Origin: Paracoccaceae bacterium
Lineage (GTDB): Bacteria; Pseudomonadota; Alphaproteobacteria; Rhodobacterales; Rhodobacteraceae
Direction of reading: 5' to 3'
Assembly (NCBI GenBank): GCA_007129775.1
Contig: SKUV01000372.1
Coordinates: 1 to 6,155 of the forward strand
DNA length: 6,155 nucleotides
Of this stretch, positions 1-5,916 are shown one piece after another. Each line of letters opens with the position of its first letter. Position 1 is the first letter of the stretch. A program made the position numbers and the translations under genes. The notes under the pieces were generated by a model, which saw only the letters and a program-made list of their open reading frames with translations, did no database searches and was not told the origin of the DNA.

Positions 1-262
1 CGATGCCCGCATGGTCCTGGCCGGGCTGCCAGAGCGTGTCGAACCCGCGCATCCGGTGCCAGCGCACGAGGATATCCTGCAGCGTGTTGTTGAAGGCATG
101 ACCCATATGCAGGCTGCCGGTCACATTGGGCGGGGGGATCATCACGCAAAAGCTGTCGTCGCGGCGCGCATTGGCGCCTGCGCGGAAGGCCTGACGTTCT
201 TCCCACAGCGCGGCGATGCGCGCCTCGGCCTCGGCGGCGTTGAAGGTCTTGTCCATGCTCAT
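1..262 (-). CDS. valS: Valyl-tRNA synthetase, N-terminal 87 residues (gene continues past the left edge)
   Basis: This gene encodes the class I aminoacyl-tRNA synthetase that charges tRNA-Val with valine in the cytoplasm. Only the first 87 codons lie in the window. The visible part carries PPPNVTG at residues 43-49, followed directly by the HIGH-type ATP-binding signature HMGH at 52-55, and later WQPGQDHAGI at 78-87. This arrangement is typical of ValRS; the related IleRS and LeuRS have different residues around HIGH. The ATG at 262 gives a normal start (MSMDKTFNAAEAEARI); a second ATG two codons on (256) is an alternative. A G-rich stretch (GGGGGA on the minus strand, about 272-277) could serve as ribosome binding site. 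The gene lies 70 nt downstream of the last methyltransferase in the same orientation, so read-through from the glycan operon is possible. As a housekeeping gene it probably marks the edge of the accessory block. Confidence 0.96.
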   Translation of the reverse strand, partial: MSMDKTFNAAEAEARIAALWEERQAFRAGANARRDDSFCVMIPPPNVTGSLHMGHAFNNTLQDILVRWHRMRGFDTLWQPGQDHAGI

Positions 263-332
263 GCTGCGGATCCCCCGGACTTTGGCGGTGGTTTAGCCCG
301 CCGCCGGGGAAAGGAAAACCCCGCGCGCGGCC
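263..332 (-). other. 70-nt gap between the distal methyltransferase and valS
   Basis: This is the spacer between the methyltransferase stop codon and valS. On the minus strand it holds a GC-rich 10-base palindrome just after the stop (CCGCGCGCGG) and a weak CGGGG/CCCCG inverted repeat around a T-rich loop. Neither has the long stem followed by a T tract expected of an intrinsic terminator. No convincing -35/-10 pair is visible. Whether valS has its own promoter here or is read from upstream cannot be decided from the sequence. Confidence 0.4.
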
Positions 333-986
333 TCAGGACAGGCGCGGCGGGGCGGGGAATTCGGGGGTCTTGTGCAGATGCACGGCATATTCGAAGGGAA
401 AGCCGCCGGGGCGCACCACATAATCGTGCCAGAGCACAGGATGCCCGCCCAGCTCGACCTTGCAGAAACGCAAAACCTCGGCCGGGTCGGTGTAGTAAAG
501 GCCCGCATCGCGGTAATCCACATGGGCCGACATCGCGTTGAAGGCGATGCCCTTGCCCGCCGCCGCCCACATGGCGCGCAACGTGCGTTCCATGAAGCCG
601 CAGTTGTCGGCCATGGCGTTGTTGAAGACCCCCGACAGAAGCGCATAGTCGCAGCCCTCGGGCAGCGCCCCGGCGGCGGCGTCGAGCAGTTGCACATCGG
701 CCAGCGGGTCGGCGGCGAGTCGGTCGCGCGCGCGGTCCACGAATTCGGGCAGGATATCGACGCCCAGATACCGCCCCGTCCAGCCATGGGCGCGCATGTA
801 GTCGCACAGATGCGCCAGTCCGCAGCCCACATCAAGAACCGATGTCAGCGGCCGCCCAACGCTGGCCAGCCGGGCAAATCGGGCCTGCTGGCTGGCGGCA
901 TCGGAATACTGCACCGCGCGGGCATCGTCGCCATGGGCATCGAGCAGGCTGCGGTAGTGATCGACAAGGGGATTGGGGCGGGTCAT
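333..986 (-). CDS. Class I SAM-dependent methyltransferase (distal gene of the glycan operon)
   Basis: The product is a 217-residue protein with the Rossmann-type SAM-binding signature LDVGCGLAHL at residues 51-60. An acidic post-motif strand follows (YLGVDILPEF, 73-82), whose Asp would bind the SAM ribose, and then a motif-IV-like segment (CDYALLSGVFNN, about 112-123). This supports a class I methyltransferase; the substrate cannot be read from sequence. ATG at 986 was chosen because the domain fits from there. An in-frame TTG at 1046, immediately after the upstream stop, would add a 20-residue Ala/Pro-rich tail and is less likely. The 60-nt gap upstream contains a perfect palindrome CTCTCGAGAG (996-1005), of which the GAGAG half lies nine bases before the ATG and could act as a weak ribosome binding site. 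Given the neighbouring nonulosonate genes, O- or N-methylation of a surface sugar is a reasonable inference, but action on another small molecule is not excluded. Confidence 0.87.
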   Translation of the reverse strand: MTRPNPLVDHYRSLLDAHGDDARAVQYSDAASQQARFARLASVGRPLTSVLDVGCGLAHLCDYMRAHGWTGRYLGVDILPEFVDRARDRLAADPLADVQLLDAAAGALPEGCDYALLSGVFNNAMADNCGFMERTLRAMWAAAGKGIAFNAMSAHVDYRDAGLYYTDPAEVLRFCKVELGGHPVLWHDYVVRPGGFPFEYAVHLHKTPEFPAPPRLS

Positions 987-1046
987 GGGAGCGGGCTCTC
1001 GAGAGGGGGGCGCGGCAAGGATGCCCGAGCAGGCAGCGGCGGGCAA

Positions 1047-1784
1047 CTATTCGGGGTTCGGAGCAGCCGGCGCGACGGTGCCGGCCTGCAGGAGCGTCCG
1101 CAGCCCCGCGCCACCCAGATGGGCCAGCGCATCCAGCGCCGACATATGGGGCAGGAAGGGCGGGTGGAACTGCGGGTATTCGGGATGGTCGAAGGCGAAG
1201 AAGCGCAGGGCGATGGCCCCGTCGTCAAAGGGGCGATCCTCGGCCAGATAATCGGCGCTGCCGGAGGGCGAGACATATTCGCCCGCGCCCAGCGCCTCGC
1301 AGATGGCGCGCAGCCGGGCGCCGCGCACCTCCGGCCCGAGCGCCAGATCGGTCGCGCGGAGCCGGCGCGTGCCGATACCAGCGGCCCCGGCGATCCCCTC
1401 GATCAGCGCGATGTTCAGCGCGCAAAGCCCCTCGCCGGCCCGGGCGAGGCCCGCGTCCAGAACGGCCTCGACCAGCGCGAAATGCGGCGCGCGGCCCAGC
1501 AGGGCGGCGATTGTCTTGCGCAGCTTGCGCAACTCGCCACGATCGGCCAGCGCGGCCTCGGCGATCGTTGCGCGGGAGGGCTTGCGCGCCACCGGCAGCG
1601 ACAGCATAACCGCGCCCTGTGGGCCCTTCAGGCGATTGCGGGTCTGCCAGCTTTGGCGCGACAGTTGCACATCGTCGAGATAGACAAACACGTCCACCGA
1701 TTGCATCAACGCGAAATAGCCCAGCCAGGGCAGAAAGGTGGGCTGCATGATCGCAACGCGCGGCCCCGACGCCGCGCTGATCAT
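1047..1784 (-). CDS. WbqC-family protein
   Basis: The product is a 245-residue protein recognised as WbqC family by its N-terminal block: IMQPTFLPWLGYF at 12-24, DVFVYLDDVQ at 31-40, then a QTRNR segment at 47-51 and a LSLPV strand at 61-65. The C-terminal YPQFHPPFLPHMSALDAL region (about 208-225) is also typical. Length is normal for the family. WbqC-like genes commonly occur in O-antigen, capsule and other polysaccharide clusters, but I know of no firmly established reaction, so none is assigned. No signal peptide or membrane segment is evident, so it should be cytoplasmic. The ATG at 1784 overlaps the TGA of the upstream synthase gene by four bases (ATGA), which implies translational coupling. 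Its place between a nonulosonate synthase and a methyltransferase suggests a role in modifying or building the same sugar; this is inference from context. Confidence 0.9.
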   Translation of the reverse strand: MISAASGPRVAIMQPTFLPWLGYFALMQSVDVFVYLDDVQLSRQSWQTRNRLKGPQGAVMLSLPVARKPSRATIAEAALADRGELRKLRKTIAALLGRAPHFALVEAVLDAGLARAGEGLCALNIALIEGIAGAAGIGTRRLRATDLALGPEVRGARLRAICEALGAGEYVSPSGSADYLAEDRPFDDGAIALRFFAFDHPEYPQFHPPFLPHMSALDALAHLGGAGLRTLLQAGTVAPAAPNPE

Positions 1785-2833
1785 GGCACGCGGTCCAGGT
1801 CGTCAGGGGTGATCGGGTGGCCGGCCGGAACGGCCCGAACGACGCGTCGGCCCCGAACGCCCTGCGGATCATTCGGGGCAATTCCGGCGGCGGGGCGGAC
1901 AAAGCGGAAATCCTGTGGCCCGATCACCGCGCCCGGCGCCAGATCGCGCAGCGCGAAGGCCGAGCGGCGGCCGGCGGCCTTGTTCACCGCCTCGGCCTCG
2001 GTCGTGCGCTTGTCCGGGCTGCCGCGCATGGCGTGCACGGCGCGCACGCCGGCCGCGATCTCGGCCATCACCTCGGGGGTGGCGGAAAAGCGGTGGTCGG
2101 GGCCTGCGCGCCCGGGATCGTTGGTGAAGTGCTTTTCGATCACCCGCGCGCCCATGGCCGCCGCCGCGATGGGGCCGAGCGCACCGATCGTATGGTCGGA
2201 AAAGCCCACCATGCAACCGAAAGCCGCGCGCATCGTCTCCATCGCGGCGAGGTTGATCTGCTCGGGCGGCGCCGGATAGGAGGAACAGCAATGCAGCAGG
2301 ACCAGCGGCGCGGTGCTGCGGGCGGTGAACACCTCTACCGCGTGGCCGATCTCGGCCATGTCGGCCATCCCGGTGGACAGGATCAACGGCTTGCCCGTCC
2401 CGGCCACGGCGATCAGCAAATCATCGAAGGTCATCTCGAAACTGGCGATCTTGTAGATCGCGGGGTCGAGGCTTTCGATGAAGTCCAGATCGCGCGGATC
2501 GTAGATCGAGGTGAACGGCACCAGCCCGCGTTCGCGCGCCCGCGCGAAAAGCGGCGCGTGAAACTCCATCGGCATGCCGGCGGTCCGGTAAAGGTCATAA
2601 AGCCGCGCGTGCCCCCAGACCGGGTCGATCCGCATCGAGGGATGATCGGAGGGAATCGTCAGGCTGTCGGCATCGTAGGTCTGCAGCTTAAGCGCGTCCC
2701 AGCCGGCAGCGGCGGCGATATCCACCAGTGCCAGCGCCTGATCCAGATCGCGGTCGTGATTGGCGCTGACTTCGGCGATCAGGAAGGCCGGCGCCTCCGG
2801 CCCGATGCGCTTGTCTTCGATGGTCAGGTTCAT
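1781..2833 (-). CDS. pseI: Nonulosonate synthase of the NeuB family, most like pseudaminic acid synthase
   Basis: The product is a 350-residue enzyme predicted to condense phosphoenolpyruvate with a 6-deoxy-diacetamido-hexose to form a nine-carbon 2-keto-3-deoxy sugar acid. The NeuB-type TIM barrel spans about 15-265: IAEVSANHD at 19-27, LKLQTYDAD at 48-56, EFHAPLF at 90-96, YKIASFE at 127-133, ILSTGMA at 151-157, CCSSYPAPPEQINL at 182-195, GFSDHTIG at 210-217 and EKHF at 233-236. His214 and His235 match the two histidines that bind the divalent metal in NeuB enzymes. A C-terminal antifreeze-like (SAF) domain occupies about 289-346. The QTY.AD, E.H.PLF and YKIASFE signatures favour PseI over NeuB or LegI. 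However, GPDHRFS (245-251) is closer to the GPDH seen in sialic and legionaminic synthases, so the exact substrate is uncertain. ATG at 2833 overlaps the upstream TGA by four bases and gives the expected N-terminus; the reading frame extends further upstream without homology. Confidence 0.91.
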   Translation of the reverse strand: MNLTIEDKRIGPEAPAFLIAEVSANHDRDLDQALALVDIAAAAGWDALKLQTYDADSLTIPSDHPSMRIDPVWGHARLYDLYRTAGMPMEFHAPLFARARERGLVPFTSIYDPRDLDFIESLDPAIYKIASFEMTFDDLLIAVAGTGKPLILSTGMADMAEIGHAVEVFTARSTAPLVLLHCCSSYPAPPEQINLAAMETMRAAFGCMVGFSDHTIGALGPIAAAAMGARVIEKHFTNDPGRAGPDHRFSATPEVMAEIAAGVRAVHAMRGSPDKRTTEAEAVNKAAGRRSAFALRDLAPGAVIGPQDFRFVRPAAGIAPNDPQGVRGRRVVRAVPAGHPITPDDLDRVP

Positions 2834-3462
2834 CCGGCGGCTTTCCCGAAGGTGATCAGATGCTCGTTCTGGGCATGGCTGCGGTTGTCGTAGGTGGTGA
2901 TATATCGATCCAGGCAAAGCCGGTCGAGCCTGGCGCCCGCGGCACCGAAGGCCGCCGCAACATCGGCCTCGGTATAGCCGTGCAGGCCCAGCGGGTTGTT
3001 GCCCCGCACCCGGAAATCGGCATCGCTGGCAAAGAGAAAGAGCCCCGGCGCCCCCGGCCGCAGCACCCGAAGGGCCGCGTCGATGGCGGGGCCCAGATGG
3101 GCGGGCCCGGCAGCATCCAGCACGCCGATGCAGATCAGCGCATCGCAACTGTCCGGGGCGACGGCCGGCTCCGCCAGCCCGGCCACGGCCACATCGGGAT
3201 CGGCCAGCCACGGGGCAAGACGGGCGCGGGCGCCTTCCACCGCGACGGGCGAGATGTCGCGCCCCACGGGGACAAAGCCTTCGCGCGCCAGAAATTCCAG
3301 ATTGCGCCCGGTGCCGCAGCCTGGCTCGAACACCACCTTGCCGGCGCGCTCCGCAGGCGCGAAGCGGCGCAGCAGGAACTGGATCGCCTTTTCATGGGGG
3401 TATTGCGGCGCCGAGGCGGCGTTCCAGGCATCCCAGCGCGCGGTATCGTCATCAGGGCTCAC
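2830..3462 (-). CDS. Class I SAM-dependent methyltransferase between pseG and pseI
   Basis: The product is a 210-residue protein with SAM-binding motif I VFEPGCGTGRNLEFL (44-58), a post-I acidic strand GRDISPVAV (67-75) and a motif-IV-like CDALICIGVLD (106-116). The segment ALRVLRPGAPGLFLF (130-144) matches the usual post-motif strand before the C-terminal half. This is a class I methyltransferase of the general Methyltransf_11/25 type; the substrate is not predictable. The start is GTG at 3462: it forms a GTGA overlap with the upstream stop, a GGAG (minus strand, 3471-3474) sits eight bases before it, and no ATG precedes motif I in this frame. The frame stays open well upstream inside pseG, but that is high-GC noise. 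It shares only the generic fold with the distal methyltransferase at 333-986, so they look like two different enzymes. A tailoring role on the nonulosonate or its glycan is inferred from position. Confidence 0.87.
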   Translation of the reverse strand: MSPDDDTARWDAWNAASAPQYPHEKAIQFLLRRFAPAERAGKVVFEPGCGTGRNLEFLAREGFVPVGRDISPVAVEGARARLAPWLADPDVAVAGLAEPAVAPDSCDALICIGVLDAAGPAHLGPAIDAALRVLRPGAPGLFLFASDADFRVRGNNPLGLHGYTEADVAAAFGAAGARLDRLCLDRYITTYDNRSHAQNEHLITFGKAAG

Positions 3463-4541
3463 GAAGCGATCTCCAGCAGGGCTTGCGCCACGCGTTCGGT
3501 GCCGCGGGCATCGACCGCCTCGAAGGCAGCGGGGGAAAAGACAGTGGCCAGCGCCGCTGGCCCGGCGGCGACAAGCCCCGCCAGTGCGTGAAGACGTGCG
3601 AGAAACGCCCCATGCCCGTCGCGGTCGCCGGCGAGGAAGACCTCGGCCAGACCGGCGCGGGCGAAACCGGCCAGATACTCGCGGTAAGCCTCGCCCGGCT
3701 GCAGCCAGACCCCGCCACGGCGCAGGGCCGCGGCCTCGTAGCGCACCAGCCCCAGCCGCCCCCCGACCAGCGCCGCATTCGCGATCAGCGGGGCAAGGCT
3801 GCGCGGGGCGGCCTGAAGCCGCAGTGCCGGCTGGGTGGCGGCGTGACGCTGCAAGCGCGCAAGGTGATGCGGCGCAAAGAGCGGGCCGACGACCACATCG
3901 ACCCCGAGCGCCGCGCCCTCCGGCCCCTCGGGCCAGCCGTGGCGCAGGAAATGGCCGACGATTTCGGCGCTCAGCCCTTCGGGATCGGCGCCGCCGCAGG
4001 TGATCAGCAGGCGCGGCTCGGGCTCCGGTTCGGCGGCGCGCAGAGGCGCATATTCGGGGCCGAGGATCGCATGGTCGGCGCCCGCCAGCCAGCGTCGGGC
4101 CACCGGGGCGGGGCGAAAGCCATCGGCACCCAGATAGGGGGTGACCACCAGATCGACCGGCGGCAGCCCCGGCGCGGCCACGAAATGGTCGGGCGGCATC
4201 GAATCGATCACCGCCACCGGCACGCCCCGCGCGGCAAGGGTGCCTGCCTCGGTGGCCGTCTCCGCGGCATTGCCGGACCAGAGCGTGTCGAGCACCACCG
4301 CGCGCAGCCCCGGCGTCTGCGCCCAATCCGTCACGCCGCCATCCGCGGCGATCATCCCGGCTTCGGCCACGCCTTGCGCCGCAAGCACGGGCCACGCCCG
4401 GCGCGGCGCGACAAAGCACGCCCCGGCGCCCGCGGCGCGCAGGGCGCGGGCCAGCGCCGTCATCCGCTGCAGATGGCCGAGGCCGATGCCGCCGCCGGCA
4501 TCGCAGCGCAGGCCGACAAGGGGGCTGGGATCAGCGGGCAA
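3459..4541 (-). CDS. pseG: PseG-like UDP-sugar hydrolase
   Basis: The product is a 360-residue protein related to PseG, which removes UDP from UDP-2,4-diacetamido-2,4,6-trideoxy-beta-L-altropyranose to give the free hexose used by PseI. The fold family is GT-B-like (MurG-related). Supporting segments are LRCDAGGGIGLGHLQRM (11-27), where His23 matches the N-terminal catalytic His of PseG; AVVLDTLW (81-88); the ILGPEYAPLR segment (159-168); ITCGGADPEGL (180-190); and a C-terminal GG (260-261) with Glu269, where PseG enzymes usually read GGST..E. The C-terminal motif is altered (GGRLGLVRYE), so this is a divergent member. No fused acetyltransferase (PseH) domain is visible. The start is TTG at 4541: it overlaps the end of the GT30 gene by 11 bases and has GGAG seven bases upstream. 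No in-frame ATG is available nearby without a long, meaningless N-terminal extension inside the preceding gene. Direct adjacency to a PseI-type synthase supports the assignment. Confidence 0.8.
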   Translation of the reverse strand: MPADPSPLVGLRCDAGGGIGLGHLQRMTALARALRAAGAGACFVAPRRAWPVLAAQGVAEAGMIAADGGVTDWAQTPGLRAVVLDTLWSGNAAETATEAGTLAARGVPVAVIDSMPPDHFVAAPGLPPVDLVVTPYLGADGFRPAPVARRWLAGADHAILGPEYAPLRAAEPEPEPRLLITCGGADPEGLSAEIVGHFLRHGWPEGPEGAALGVDVVVGPLFAPHHLARLQRHAATQPALRLQAAPRSLAPLIANAALVGGRLGLVRYEAAALRRGGVWLQPGEAYREYLAGFARAGLAEVFLAGDRDGHGAFLARLHALAGLVAAGPAALATVFSPAAFEAVDARGTERVAQALLEIAS

Positions 4542-5916
4542 GGAGCGGCTCCAGCAGATCGGCGGACCGGCGCGCGGCGCCGCGGTGGGCGGTGTTGAAC
4601 CCCTGCGCGGCGATGCGGAACGTCGCGAGGTCCGGGGTGGAGGCGAAGAGGCGGCAAAGCTCGTCGCCCAGCGCGGCGGCATCTGGCAGCACCCGCAGCG
4701 CCCCGGCGGCGCGCGCCTCTTCGGCGGGAAAGGCGATGCCATAGATGCTGGGCCCGGTGATCACAGGCTTGTCCTGCGCCAGCGGTTCGATGATGTTGTG
4801 CCCGCCCAGATCGTTCAGGGTCGCGCCCACAAAGACCAGATCGGCCAGCGCATAGTAGAAATCCATCTCGCCGAGGCTGTCGCCCACGATCACCTGCGGC
4901 GCCTGGGAGGGTGCCGCGCCGTCGCGCAGCGCCAATCCCGCATCGAGCAGCGCCGAGCGGCACGCGGTGTGCCAGCCCTCGGCCGCTGTCCGCGCGGCGA
5001 CGGCGGCAAAGCGTTGCGGACTGCGCGGCACCCAGATCACGAGCGGGGCCGGGGCCGGGCCGGCAAACAGCCGGCGCAGGATTGTGACCAGCGCCTCTTC
5101 CTCGTCTTCGACGGAGGAGGCGATCATCAGCACCGCGCGCCCGGCGCGCAGGGTGGGGCCGATGCGCCGGGCCGCCGCGATCTGGGCGTCATCCACCGGC
5201 AGATCGAACTTCAACTCGCCCACGTCGTGCACCTGTGCGGGCGCGATCCCCGCCGCGACATAGCGGGCCACATGGGCGGGCGATTTGGTCAGCGCCAGCG
5301 TGAAGGCCCGGAAGAAGGCAAGCCGCAACCGCCCCGGACCCCTGCTGTCGCGCGCCAGCGCGCGCGCGGTCAGATTACCGTTGATCACCACCATCGGCAC
5401 GCCCTGCGCCCGGGCCGCCACCAGTTGCGCCGGCCAGACCTCGGATTCCACCACCAGCCCAAGCGCGGGCCGGTGCCGGCGCAGAAAAGCCCGCACTGCA
5501 AGGTGCAGATCGAGCGGCCCGTAGGCCTGCCGCAGCCGGGCCGCAGCGATTTCGGCCGCAAAGAGCCGCCCGCCTTCGGCAAGCCCCGCGGGCGAGGAAT
5601 GGGTCAGCAGGATGTCATGCCCCCGCGCCAGCAATTCCCGCACCAGCGGCGCGACGGCGCGGGTTTCCCCCAGCGAGGCCGCGAAGACCCAGATCGCACC
5701 GGGCGCACCGGGCCGTGACAGGCCCAGACGATCGGGCAAACGGCGGCGATACATCGGCTCGCGCTGGCCGCGCCAGAGCGCCAGCAGGAGCGCGGCCGGC
5801 ACCAGCAGATGCGCGACAAGCTGATAGGCAAGATAACCCGCGCGCAGACCGGGCGAAAAGGTGAAGGCCCCGGTCGCGGCGCTGCCGGCCTCATCTTGCA
5901 TCCGCGTCTGATCCAT
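4531..5916 (-). CDS. GT30-family (WaaA/KdtA-like) CMP-ulosonate transferase
   Basis: The product is about 461 residues and resembles the membrane-associated GT-B enzyme that transfers Kdo from CMP-Kdo to lipid A precursor on the cytoplasmic face. Residues here count from ATG 5916. A hydrophobic anchor lies at about 24-47, then the basic MYRRRLPDRLG segment. Family features are ASLGET (80-85, catalytic Glu84), VESEVWP (156-162), GELKFD (233-238), VGDSLGEM (344-351), FVGATLNDLGGHNIIEP (362-378). Two motifs differ from ordinary WaaA: ASSVEDEEE in place of the usual (S/T)TH.GE, and PRSPQRF in place of PRHP.RF, so two histidines are missing. A second ATG at 5901 is possible; TTG at 5973 would add a low-complexity tail. 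Length is slightly above the usual 420-440. It opens a nonulosonate operon, and the usual alphaproteobacterial waaA/lpxK neighbours are not seen. It may be true WaaA or a paralogue using another CMP-ulosonate; family is firm, donor is not. Confidence 0.86.
   Translation of the reverse strand: MDQTRMQDEAGSAATGAFTFSPGLRAGYLAYQLVAHLLVPAALLLALWRGQREPMYRRRLPDRLGLSRPGAPGAIWVFAASLGETRAVAPLVRELLARGHDILLTHSSPAGLAEGGRLFAAEIAAARLRQAYGPLDLHLAVRAFLRRHRPALGLVVESEVWPAQLVAARAQGVPMVVINGNLTARALARDSRGPGRLRLAFFRAFTLALTKSPAHVARYVAAGIAPAQVHDVGELKFDLPVDDAQIAAARRIGPTLRAGRAVLMIASSVEDEEEALVTILRRLFAGPAPAPLVIWVPRSPQRFAAVAARTAAEGWHTACRSALLDAGLALRDGAAPSQAPQVIVGDSLGEMDFYYALADLVFVGATLNDLGGHNIIEPLAQDKPVITGPSIYGIAFPAEEARAAGALRVLPDAAALGDELCRLFASTPDLATFRIAAQGFNTAHRGAARRSADLLEPLLAR
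4549..4552 (-). promoter_or_regulatory. Ribosome binding site supporting the TTG start of the PseG-like gene
   Basis: On the minus strand GGAG lies seven bases before the TTG at 4541, inside the last codons of the GT30 gene. It favours initiation at this TTG and implies that translation of the PseG-like protein is coupled to that of the upstream gene. A nearly identical arrangement (GGAG eight bases before a GTG, 3471-3474) precedes the next gene. Confidence 0.55.

Noticed and set aside
300..332. A possible intrinsic terminator after the distal methyltransferase.
   Set aside because: The inverted repeats are only about 3-5 bp, and no T tract follows on the minus strand.
372..2279. A 635-codon open frame on the plus strand.
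   Set aside because: It runs antisense across the distal methyltransferase, the WbqC gene and half of the synthase, all of which have clear family motifs. Its translation is low-complexity and matches nothing; it is a by-product of high GC and biased third positions.
2834..4419. A long upstream extension of the methyltransferase or synthase frames to give fused proteins.
   Set aside because: The extensions translate to Arg/Ala/Gly-rich noise overlapping well-supported genes in another frame, and the internal starts form typical GTGA and ATGA overlaps.
4141..5718. A 525-codon plus-strand open frame opposite the GT30 and PseG-like genes.
   Set aside because: It shows no recognisable domains and lies entirely antisense to two well-supported genes.
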